DNA of 7,704 bases from Pseudomonadota bacterium (GTDB lineage Bacteria > Pseudomonadota > Alphaproteobacteria > Rhizobiales > Xanthobacteraceae). The first letter of the stretch is position 1. Each line of letters opens with the position of its first letter. Under the pieces are notes generated by a model, which saw only the letters and a list, made by a program, of their open reading frames with translations, made no database searches and had not been told where the DNA came from. Of this stretch, positions 1 to 6,263 are shown in pieces. A program made the translations under genes and the position numbers. The DNA lies in the NCBI GenBank assembly GCA_023405565.1, contig JAEXXW010000041.1, positions 1 to 7,704 on the forward strand. Reading direction: 5' to 3'.

Positions 1-2
1 AC

Positions 3-7
3 AAGGA
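3..7 (+). promoter_or_regulatory. Shine-Dalgarno of the DUF6282 gene
   Basis: AAGGA lies 8 nt before the GTG at 16 and decides this non-ATG start. No later in-frame start precedes the HxH motif with a comparable site. Confidence 0.6.
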
Positions 8-15
8 CGTGATCC

Positions 16-933
16 GTGACGCAGACCAGCACTCAAGACCAGACGATCGAGAAGCGGATCGACGCGTTGCTTGTCGGCGCCATCGACCCGCATGTGCATA
101 GCGGCCCGTCCATTGCGCCGCGCGGCATCGATCACCTCGAATTGCTGCGCGAGGCCTCGGCGGCGGGCTTCAAGGCCATCGTCACCAAGGATCACGACTA
201 TAGCGGCGTCATGACCGCGGCGATGATCGCCAAGCATCATCCCGAGTTGAAGACGAAGATCCTGTCCAGCATCGTGCTCAACAATGTGGTCGGCGGCTTC
301 AATCCTTACGCCGTCGAACATACGGCGGCGATGGGCGGCAGGATCGTGTGGTTTCCGACGCTGGCGGCGGAAAATCATCTGCGCTGGGAAAAGACGTCGA
401 ACTGGGTGCATCCGGCGTCAACCCAGAAGATGCGGCCGGCGACCGGTATTCCGGTTCTCAACCCGGACAAGAGCGTGCGCGATGACGTGAAGGAAGTCAT
501 CGACATCATCGCCAAGAACGACATGGTTCTGGCCAGTGGTCATCTGCATGTCAGCGAGACCTGGCTGGTGTTCGAGGAGGCGCAGCGCCGCGGCGTCAAG
601 CGCATCGTACTGACGCATCCGGAAGACATTGTCGACGCATCGATGAACGATGTTGCCGGCATCGCCAAGATGGGCGCCTATGTCGAGCACTCGCTGTGCA
701 TGTTCATCGAGGGCTCCAAGTTCAAGACCTGTGAAAGCGCGGATTTGCGCAAGCATATCGAGGCGGCCGGCGTCGATCAGACGGTGCTGTGTTCGGATCT
801 CGGCCAGACCGGCACGATCGGTCCGATCGAGGGTATTCGCCGCGGCATCAAGCTCTGCATGGACCTCGGCTACGACGACGATCAGATCCGGAAAATGGTG
901 TCGTCGAACGCAGAGCGGATGCTGGGACTGTGA
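16..933 (+). CDS. DUF6282-type metal-dependent hydrolase
   Basis: The 305-aa protein resembles the DUF6282 family, which has an amidohydrolase/PHP-like fold; its substrate is not known to me. Candidate metal-ligand motifs appear in the expected order: DPHVHSG (H26, H28), KDHDYSG (H60), SGHLH (H176, H178), LTHPED (H201) and SDLGQ (D261). This is the HxH ... H ... H ... D pattern of binuclear amidohydrolases. The length suggests a complete single domain. There is no signal peptide or membrane segment, so it should be cytoplasmic. The GTG start at 16 is preceded by AAGGA (3-7) with 8-nt spacing, which supports it over later starts. The next gene, on the minus strand, converges on it with a 24-bp gap. 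An upstream operon partner cannot be seen. The fold is fairly sure; the reaction is not. Confidence 0.85.
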   Translation: MTQTSTQDQTIEKRIDALLVGAIDPHVHSGPSIAPRGIDHLELLREASAAGFKAIVTKDHDYSGVMTAAMIAKHHPELKTKILSSIVLNNVVGGFNPYAVEHTAAMGGRIVWFPTLAAENHLRWEKTSNWVHPASTQKMRPATGIPVLNPDKSVRDDVKEVIDIIAKNDMVLASGHLHVSETWLVFEEAQRRGVKRIVLTHPEDIVDASMNDVAGIAKMGAYVEHSLCMFIEGSKFKTCESADLRKHIEAAGVDQTVLCSDLGQTGTIGPIEGIRRGIKLCMDLGYDDDQIRKMVSSNAERMLGL

Positions 934-957
934 GCTGACGCGGAAGGCCTGCTTTAA

Positions 958-1860
958 TCACTGCCTCAGATTGAAATTCACCGGCACGGTGAAGCTCGTC
1001 GTCTGGCCCGATGGCGGTGGCGGGAAGGGGGATGCGCGCCGTACCATGTCCTGTGTCTCGGCATCGAGACTTGCGACACCGGACGTTTGCGCGATCTGGG
1101 CCGCGATGAAATGGCCCTGGCCATCGATCGCGAAGGTGATGGTCACAACACCGGTGCTGCCGGACGCGCTCGCTTCGGGCGGGAAGCGTTTATGCTTGGC
1201 AAGATGCGCGGCCACGAGGCCGAGATAGTTGCTGTCCGCGCTCGACCGGCCCTGGCCGATGCCGCTGGAGGCACTCGAGGCCGGCGCGCTGGTGGTTGTC
1301 GGGGCAGACGGTGTGGTGACTGTCCGCTTCGGTTGCGTCTTTTGCGGACGCGGCTTGTCCGCTGGCTTGCTGCGTTTCAATGCTTCAGCCTCGGCGGCGG
1401 GCTGTAGCGTCTCGGGGGCTTTTTCGGTTACCTCGGGTTCCGGCGGTGTCGGCTCGGCGGCCGGCTCCGACGCTGCGGTTTCGCTTTCGCTCGGCGCGGA
1501 GGCGAGCCCGGCAGCCGTCTGCGCGCCGAGAACGATCTCGACCGAGATGGACTCAAGGCCAACGCTCGCCTGCGGCTTTGTGTGGCCCAGAAAAGCAAAG
1601 ATCACAGCAGAATGCAGGAGCAGAGCGGCACCGAACAGGGCTGACCAGTACAGCGCATGCCGCAGGCGCGATGGCTCTTCCGATGCCCGCCCGCCATCAC
1701 CTGGTGCAATATCCAGGTGGCTACCAGGGCCGCCTCGGCGGTGTTCTGACAGAAAGATGATATTGTCAGTCGGCCAAGCTGCTGCGGCCCGTGCCGTATC
1801 GAAACGGCCGGCCGACGGTGCATTTGGCTCTTTCTGGAAAGGATTGAGACCAATTCTCAT
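958..1860 (-). CDS. TonB-family energy transducer-like protein
   Basis: The 300-aa protein has TonB architecture. A cytoplasmic N-terminus (about 1-68) is followed by one hydrophobic anchor (about 70-91, ending in AVIFAFLG). Next comes a Pro/Ala/Glu/Lys-rich periplasmic spacer (about 120-205), then a C-terminal TonB domain (about 211-300) with the usual LAKHKRFPPEA, GVVTITFAIDGQG, SGVASLDAE and SPFPPPP elements. Known family members pass proton-motive force from ExbB/ExbD to outer-membrane receptors. Neither ExbB/ExbD nor a receptor gene is present in the window, so the partner is unknown. The N-terminal cytoplasmic part is longer than in typical TonB proteins. The ATG at 1860 has no strong Shine-Dalgarno, so the true start could lie further downstream. 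The gene is transcribed divergently from the permease pair and convergently with the DUF6282 gene. The family call is firm; the role is inferred. Confidence 0.88.
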   Translation of the reverse strand: MRIGLNPFQKEPNAPSAGRFDTARAAAAWPTDNIIFLSEHRRGGPGSHLDIAPGDGGRASEEPSRLRHALYWSALFGAALLLHSAVIFAFLGHTKPQASVGLESISVEIVLGAQTAAGLASAPSESETAASEPAAEPTPPEPEVTEKAPETLQPAAEAEALKRSKPADKPRPQKTQPKRTVTTPSAPTTTSAPASSASSGIGQGRSSADSNYLGLVAAHLAKHKRFPPEASASGSTGVVTITFAIDGQGHFIAAQIAQTSGVASLDAETQDMVRRASPFPPPPSGQTTSFTVPVNFNLRQ

Positions 1861-1958
1861 TACGCGACGCTCACGCTCATAACCTACGGGCGTTGCGACG
1901 CTTCAGGCAAGCATTGTGTCGCATTGAAACAAACATTGGAAATGGTTCAAACAGTGTG
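1861..1958. promoter_or_regulatory. divergent intergenic region with short direct repeats
   Basis: This 98-bp region separates the minus-strand TonB-like gene from the plus-strand permease gene and must hold both promoters. No convincing -35/-10 pair was seen. It contains GCGACGCT twice (1864-1871 and 1895-1902, 31 bp apart). It also contains CATTG three times (1912-1916, 1922-1926, 1934-1938; steps of 10 and 12 bp), the first two extended to GCATTG. Helical-turn spacing is compatible with a regulator site, but chance is possible in so short a stretch. Confidence 0.35.
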
Positions 1959-3383
1959 ATGAAGAATAGTGCCCGTCTCGCTTTGCTATTGATTTCGTTG
2001 CTGTTATGGCCTTCCGCGGCACACGCCGCGGCGCTCGACGGCGCAAGCATGTCCTGGCTGTGGGAGCTGCCTTTCATCGGCCTGCTGCTGACCATCGCCA
2101 CCGGACCCTTGCTGTTCCCGAATTTCTGGCACCATCATTATGGCAAGCTCGCCGCGTTCTGGGCGGCCGCGGTTCTTGTCCCGCTGGCGCTGGTTTACGG
2201 ATTTCCGTCCGCCTGGGCGGCGTTCGTGCATGCCGCGCTCGCGGAATATATGAGCTTCATCGTCCTGCTGTTCGCGCTTTACACCGTGGCTGGCGGCATC
2301 CTCATCACCGGCAAGGTGCGCGGCACGCCGCTTAATTTGACGATTTTGCTGGGTATTGGTGCCGGTATTGCAAGCTTCGTCGGCACGACGGGCGCGGCGA
2401 TGATCCTGATCCGCCCCGTTCTGCGCGCGATCGAGGAGCGCCGTCATCGCGCCCATGTCGTCGTGTTCTTCATCATTCTTGTCGCCAATATCGGTGGTGC
2501 GCTGACTCCGCTCGGTGATCCGCCATTGTTCGTCGGTTTTCTGCGCGGTGTCGAGTTCTTCTGGACCATGAAGAATATCTGGCTGCAGACGCTGATCCTC
2601 GTGCTGCCGCTTCTTCTGGTTTTTTTCTGTCTTGATACGTGGCTTGCGCGGGGCGACGCTGTGGCCCGTGTCCGCAAGGATCCGAACATCAAGGTCGGCA
2701 TTCGCGGCGGTGTCAATTTCATTCTGATCGGCGGCATCATCGCCAGCATCCTTGCTTCCGCGCTGTGGAAGCCGGGCGTGGAATTCGATGTCTTCGGGAC
2801 GCATGTCCTGCTGCAAAATCTGCTGCGCGACATGGCGCTCGTCGGCATTGCGCTGTTGTCTCTGTGGCTGACGCCCAATGAGCATCGCGAATCGAACGGA
2901 TTTAGCTGGGAGCCGATCCGGGAAGTCGCGATCCTGTTCGCCGGAATTTTCACGGCGATCATTCCCGTCCTTGCGATGTTGCAGGCGGGGCGGAATGGTC
3001 CCTTCGCCTTTCTGTTCAATATCGTCACGGGTCCTGGCGGCATACCGGACGAGTCGGCCTATTTCTGGCTGACAGGTCTGCTGTCTGCCTTCCTCGACAA
3101 TGCGCCGACTTATCTCGTCTTTTTCGAACTCGCCGGTGGCGACGCGCAACAATTGATGGGGCCGTTGGCCGGTACGCTCGCCTCCATCTCGATGGGGGCG
3201 GTGTTCATGGGGGCTCTGACCTATATCGGCAACGCGCCCAACTTCATGGTCTATGCCATCGCGCAGGAGCGTGGCGTCGCCATGCCGAGCTTCTTCGCCT
3301 ATCTGTTCTGGGCGTCGCTGATCCTGATGCCGTTCTTCGTTCTTCTGACCGTCCTGCCGATCTGGCCCATGATTCCGGGATGA
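1959..3383 (+). CDS. NhaD/CitMHS-like sodium:proton antiporter, copy 1
   Basis: The 474-aa polytopic membrane protein belongs to the ion-transporter (IT) superfamily, in the group usually annotated as sodium:proton antiporter or putative citrate transporter (CitMHS_2-like). An N-terminal signal-like segment (1-23, ending SAAHA) precedes about 11-12 hydrophobic segments. Hallmark motifs are ASFVGTTGAAMILIRP (138-153), NIGGALTPLGDPPLFVGF (177-194), FLDNAPTYLVFFELAGGD (378-395) and YIGNAPNFMVYAIA (422-435). The frame stays open upstream to a TTG at 1893, but the ATG at 1959 gives a lysine-bearing signal peptide and the same length as the following paralogue, so I choose it. The Shine-Dalgarno is weak (GGAAATGG at 1938-1945). 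The likely role is cation/H+ exchange in the inner membrane. The transported ion is not provable from sequence, and a carboxylate or other anion is the alternative. Confidence 0.85.
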   Translation: MKNSARLALLLISLLLWPSAAHAAALDGASMSWLWELPFIGLLLTIATGPLLFPNFWHHHYGKLAAFWAAAVLVPLALVYGFPSAWAAFVHAALAEYMSFIVLLFALYTVAGGILITGKVRGTPLNLTILLGIGAGIASFVGTTGAAMILIRPVLRAIEERRHRAHVVVFFIILVANIGGALTPLGDPPLFVGFLRGVEFFWTMKNIWLQTLILVLPLLLVFFCLDTWLARGDAVARVRKDPNIKVGIRGGVNFILIGGIIASILASALWKPGVEFDVFGTHVLLQNLLRDMALVGIALLSLWLTPNEHRESNGFSWEPIREVAILFAGIFTAIIPVLAMLQAGRNGPFAFLFNIVTGPGGIPDESAYFWLTGLLSAFLDNAPTYLVFFELAGGDAQQLMGPLAGTLASISMGAVFMGALTYIGNAPNFMVYAIAQERGVAMPSFFAYLFWASLILMPFFVLLTVLPIWPMIPG

Positions 3384-3481
3384 GACCAGCGAGCGACATC
3401 GCGAGGCGTTGATCCTTCGGCGCCAATGTTGCAGGTTCTCAGCGCTGGTCGAATGACCGGTTGGGGAAGGGCTGGGCTGTT
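3384..3481 (+). other. intergenic gap between the permease genes, with inverted repeat
   Basis: The 98-bp gap starts with GACCAGCG (3384-3391), directly after the stop codon, and carries its exact inverse CGCTGGTC at 3443-3450. The 51-nt loop and lack of a T-tract make it a poor intrinsic terminator. Two overlapping-operon arrangements remain possible: readthrough from copy 1, or a separate promoter that I could not identify. Confidence 0.3.
3463..3470 (+). promoter_or_regulatory. Shine-Dalgarno of permease copy 2
   Basis: GGGGAAGG lies 11 nt before the ATG at 3482. It supports that ATG over the in-frame TTG at 3461, which lies upstream of this site. Confidence 0.5.
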
Positions 3482-4906
3482 ATGACTTTCAGGCACGTTC
3501 TGCGCATCATTCTGCTTGCGGCCTGTTTCAGTGTTGCGCCCAGTCTGTCCCATGCGGCTGAAGGACTCGATGGTGCGTCGATGGGGCTGGTTTGGGCGCT
3601 TCCCTTTGTCGGCATTCTGTTGTCGATTGCGACCGGTCCGCTATTCTACCCCCATCTCTGGGAGCACCATTACGGCAAGTTCGCTGCCTTCTGGTCCGCC
3701 TGCATCGTTATCCCGCTCGTGTTGTCGGCGGGGATCGCCAGCGCGAGCCATGCGCTGCTGCACACTATTCTGCTTGAATATGTGCCGTTCATTCTCCTCC
3801 TGTTTGCCCTCTATACCATTGCCGGCGGTATCTATCTGGAGGGTAATCTTCGCGGCACACCGGCGGCCAATACGCTTCTGCTTGCGATCGGCGCGTTGCT
3901 GGCCAGCTTTGTCGGTACGACCGGTGCGTCAATGATCATGATCCGCCCGCTGCTGCGCGCGAATGACGATCGTGTCTTTCGTGTGCATACAGTGGTGTTT
4001 TTCATTTTCCTTGTATCGAATATCGGTGGTGCTTTAACGCCGCTCGGCGATCCGCCGCTCTTTGTCGGATTTCTGAAGGGGGTCGATTTCTTCTGGACCG
4101 CGAAGCATCTCTGGCCGGAGACGTTGTTTGTCGCCGTCATACTTCTCGCAGTCTTCTTCGTGATGGACATGGTGCTGCACAAGCGGGAAGATCGCTTGCA
4201 TCATCCGCTCGATCCGACGCCGGATTCGCCGCTGAAGCTGCACGGGCAGATCAACTTTGTGCTCTTGGCTGTCGTGATCGGCGCGATTCTGATGAGCGCC
4301 TCCTGGAGGCCCGGCATTTCCTTCTCGCTGGCGGGTGTCGAGGTTCAACTGCAAAACGTTGTGCGCGATGCAATCTTCGTGCTCGCCGCGCTGGCTTCGC
4401 TGGTTCTTACTCGAACATCGTTCCGCGCGGCGAATGGCTTCGCGTGGGGGCCCATCGTTGAAGTCGCGTTGCTGTTTGCCTGCATCTTCATCTGCATCGT
4501 GCCGGTGATCGCGATGCTCAATGCCGGTGCGAGCGGGGCCTTTGCCTCTCTGGTTGCCCTGGTCACGCTGCCTGACGGGGCGCCAAACAACATTGCCTAT
4601 TTCTGGTTGACCGGCATCCTGTCATCGTTCCTCGATAACGCACCCACCTATCTCGTGTTCTTCGAACTGGCCGGCGGCGACCCCAACACGCTCATGACGG
4701 CTTTCGCGCCGACGCTGGCCGCCATTTCGACAGGTGCGGTCTTCATGGGCGCCAATACCTATATCGGCAATGCACCGAACTTTATGGTCTATGCAATCGC
4801 ACGCGGGGCCGGCGTGAAGATGCCGTCCTTCTTTGGCTACATGGTCTGGTCCGGAGCCATCCTTCTGCCGACTTTCGCACTGGTGACATTGATATTTTTC
4901 CGGTGA
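3482..4906 (+). CDS. NhaD/CitMHS-like sodium:proton antiporter, copy 2
   Basis: This second 474-aa IT-superfamily permease is a paralogue of the preceding gene. By eye, about half or more of the residues are identical, with near-perfect matches in the core motifs: ASFVGTTGASMIMIRP (141-156), NIGGALTPLGDPPLFVGF (180-197), FLDNAPTYLVFFELAGGD (383-400) and YIGNAPNFMVYAIA (427-440). The signal peptide ends near SLSHA (21-25), followed by EGLDGASM, matching AALDGASM in copy 1. The two differ most in the cytosol-like loop after the DPPLFVGF region (about 230-255; a His/Asp/Pro-rich stretch here) and at the C-terminus. Position 424 is Asn (GANTYIGN) where copy 1 has Leu (GALTYIGN), next to a conserved motif and so a possible specificity difference. 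The role is presumed to be cation/H+ exchange, probably not fully redundant with copy 1. Confidence 0.85.
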   Translation: MTFRHVLRIILLAACFSVAPSLSHAAEGLDGASMGLVWALPFVGILLSIATGPLFYPHLWEHHYGKFAAFWSACIVIPLVLSAGIASASHALLHTILLEYVPFILLLFALYTIAGGIYLEGNLRGTPAANTLLLAIGALLASFVGTTGASMIMIRPLLRANDDRVFRVHTVVFFIFLVSNIGGALTPLGDPPLFVGFLKGVDFFWTAKHLWPETLFVAVILLAVFFVMDMVLHKREDRLHHPLDPTPDSPLKLHGQINFVLLAVVIGAILMSASWRPGISFSLAGVEVQLQNVVRDAIFVLAALASLVLTRTSFRAANGFAWGPIVEVALLFACIFICIVPVIAMLNAGASGAFASLVALVTLPDGAPNNIAYFWLTGILSSFLDNAPTYLVFFELAGGDPNTLMTAFAPTLAAISTGAVFMGANTYIGNAPNFMVYAIARGAGVKMPSFFGYMVWSGAILLPTFALVTLIFFR

Positions 4907-4949
4907 AGGCCCCATTTTGGGCTGCGATTTCCAGCTATCCGGAAAAAGG

Positions 4950-4974
4950 GGAACATTATTGCGCTCGGGACATT
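4950..4974 (+). promoter_or_regulatory. possible EcfG-type (general stress) promoter
   Basis: GGAAC at 4950-4954 is followed, after 16 nt, by CATT at 4971-4974. The alphaproteobacterial EcfG consensus is GGAAC-N16-17-CGTT, so the -35 matches fully and the -10 matches three of four bases. Transcription would start near 4980, about 50 nt before egtB. Stress control would fit an antioxidant pathway, but a single short motif can occur by chance. Confidence 0.3.
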
Positions 4975-5005
4975 GGAAAAACCTTAGCTGCGCCCCATCT
5001 CTAGG

Positions 5006-5021
5006 CCCCGCAATCGGGGAG
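5006..5021 (+). promoter_or_regulatory. hairpin covering the egtB Shine-Dalgarno
   Basis: CCCCG (5006-5010), loop CAAT (5011-5014) and CGGGG (5015-5019) form a 5-bp GC stem. Its 3' arm contains the first part of GGGGAG (5016-5021), the best Shine-Dalgarno for the ATG at 5034. Pairing could limit ribosome access. Regulation by this structure is inference only. Confidence 0.35.
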
Positions 5022-5033
5022 CTTTCCAGGCCC

Positions 5034-6263
5034 ATGCCATCTCATGTGCTGCGTGAATTGAGTGTGCCGTCCGACGCTGCAGGGCGAAAGCATTGGCTTG
5101 AGGCATTTCGTGCCGTTCGTGCCGAAACCGAGGCGCGTGCCGCGCCATTGTCGCCGGAAGATCAGATCGTTCAGTCCATGCCGGATGCCAGCCCGACCAA
5201 ATGGCATCGGGCGCATGTGACCTGGTTCTTCGAGACCTTCCTGCTGGTGCCGCATCTGTCGGGCTATCGGATCTTCGATGAGCGTTTTCCCTTCCTGTTC
5301 AATTCTTATTATGTGGCTGCCGGCCCGCGCCATGCACGCCCAGAGCGCGGTCTCATCACGCGGCCGAATGCGGCGGATGTTGCGGCTTATCGTGCTCATG
5401 TCGATCATGCAGTCGAACAACTGATCGAGACGGCACCCGCATCAACAAGCCGTGAGATCTTCACCATTCTCGAAATCGGCCTGCACCACGAGCAGCAGCA
5501 TCAGGAATTGCTGCTGACCGATATCCTGCATGCCTTCGCGCAAAACCCGACGCATCCTGCTTACGATCAATCCTGGGCAGCGCCGGCCGCGACGAATGAC
5601 GCAAGCTTTGTCGATATTCCGCCGGGCATCCATCAGATCGGACACGATGGCGAGGGTTTTTATTTCGACAATGAACGGCCGCAACATCGCGTACTGACAC
5701 AACCGGTGCGTATCGCCCGTGGGCTTGTCACCAACGCGCAATGGCGCGAGTTCATGGCCGATGGCGGCTACCGCAATGCGTCGTTGTGGCTGTCGGACGG
5801 TTGGGCGAAACGTGAGGCCGATGGCTGGCAGGCTCCTGGCTATTGGCGCGAGACGGATGGTGATTGGCATGTGATGACGCTTGGCGGTTTGCGGCCGATC
5901 GATCCGCAAGCGCCGGTGATGCATGTGAGCTATTACGAGGCCGAGGCTTTTGCGCACTGGGCCGGCAAGCACTTGCCCACCGAGACAGAATGGGAAGTTG
6001 CCGCGCGCCATAGCCTGATCGATGACGCGTTCGGCGTCGTCTGGCAGTGGACGCGCAGCGCCTATCTTCCTTATCCCGGCTATCGCGCGCCGGATGGCGC
6101 GATCGGCGAATACAACGGCAAGTTCATGATCAACCAGATGGTGCTGCGCGGCTCCTCGCTTGCAACCCCGGACGGGCATGCGCGTCTGACCTATCGCAAC
6201 TTCTTTCACCCGCCGGCACGCTGGCAATTCACCGGGCTGCGGCTCGCGGAGTATCCAGGATGA
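5034..6263 (+). CDS. egtB: EgtB, ergothioneine sulfoxide synthase
   Basis: The 409-aa non-haem iron enzyme joins a thiol donor to hercynine with O2, making the sulfoxide intermediate of ergothioneine. The N-terminal DinB_2-like domain carries the iron-ligand pattern: H61 in WHRAHVTWFFE (57-67), and H152 and H156 in HHEQQHQE (151-158). These match His51, His134 and His138 of the mycobacterial enzyme. HARPERG (100-106) aligns with the arginines that bind the thiol donor there. The C-terminal FGE-sulfatase-like domain (about 190-409) shows LPTETEWEVAAR (314-325), VWQWT (336-340), YNGKFMINQMVLRGSS (360-375) and RNFFHPPARWQFTGLRLAE (388-406). Length is normal (about 400-430). The ATG at 5034 is favoured over the long TTG extension. 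Whether cysteine or gamma-glutamylcysteine is the donor cannot be told here. The gene is translationally coupled to egtD. Confidence 0.95.
   Translation: MPSHVLRELSVPSDAAGRKHWLEAFRAVRAETEARAAPLSPEDQIVQSMPDASPTKWHRAHVTWFFETFLLVPHLSGYRIFDERFPFLFNSYYVAAGPRHARPERGLITRPNAADVAAYRAHVDHAVEQLIETAPASTSREIFTILEIGLHHEQQHQELLLTDILHAFAQNPTHPAYDQSWAAPAATNDASFVDIPPGIHQIGHDGEGFYFDNERPQHRVLTQPVRIARGLVTNAQWREFMADGGYRNASLWLSDGWAKREADGWQAPGYWRETDGDWHVMTLGGLRPIDPQAPVMHVSYYEAEAFAHWAGKHLPTETEWEVAARHSLIDDAFGVVWQWTRSAYLPYPGYRAPDGAIGEYNGKFMINQMVLRGSSLATPDGHARLTYRNFFHPPARWQFTGLRLAEYPG
6248..6251 (+). promoter_or_regulatory. Shine-Dalgarno of egtD inside egtB
   Basis: GGAG within the last codons of egtB lies 8 nt before the ATG at 6260. 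It fixes the egtD start although the reading frame stays open far upstream (to 6047). Confidence 0.6.

Larger units (their letters stand above)
4907..5033 (+). promoter_or_regulatory. egtB leader region
   Basis: This is the 127-bp gap between permease copy 2 and egtB. It begins with a weak GCCC/GGGC stem (4909-4912 with 4919-4922), too small to call a terminator. It also holds a possible extracytoplasmic-type promoter and a hairpin over the ribosome-binding site, both listed separately. The frame of egtB is open back to a TTG at 4917, but that extension looks non-coding: it has no family match and the Shine-Dalgarno sits before the ATG at 5034. Confidence 0.5.

Noticed and set aside
1..12. 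possible end of an upstream gene (TGA at 10-12)
   Set aside because: Only three codons precede it, so nothing supports coding.
1229..1882. 217-codon plus-strand frame opposite the TonB-like gene
   Set aside because: The minus strand gives a convincing TonB architecture; the plus-strand translation is Ala/Gly/Arg-rich without motifs.
2004..3152. 382-codon open frame on the minus strand inside permease copy 1
   Set aside because: Its translation is low-complexity, rich in Arg/Gln/Asp/Glu and has no recognisable domain; it mirrors the codon bias of the plus-strand membrane protein.
4909..4922. intrinsic terminator after permease copy 2
   Set aside because: Only a 4-bp stem, with the T-run in the loop rather than after the stem.
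4917..5033. 39-codon N-terminal extension of EgtB from a TTG
   Set aside because: No family similarity, includes the leader hairpin, and the ATG at 5034 gives the normal family length.
6047..6259. 71-codon upstream extension of EgtD
   Set aside because: It is the egtB coding sequence in another frame; the ATG at 6260 has a good Shine-Dalgarno and normal family length.
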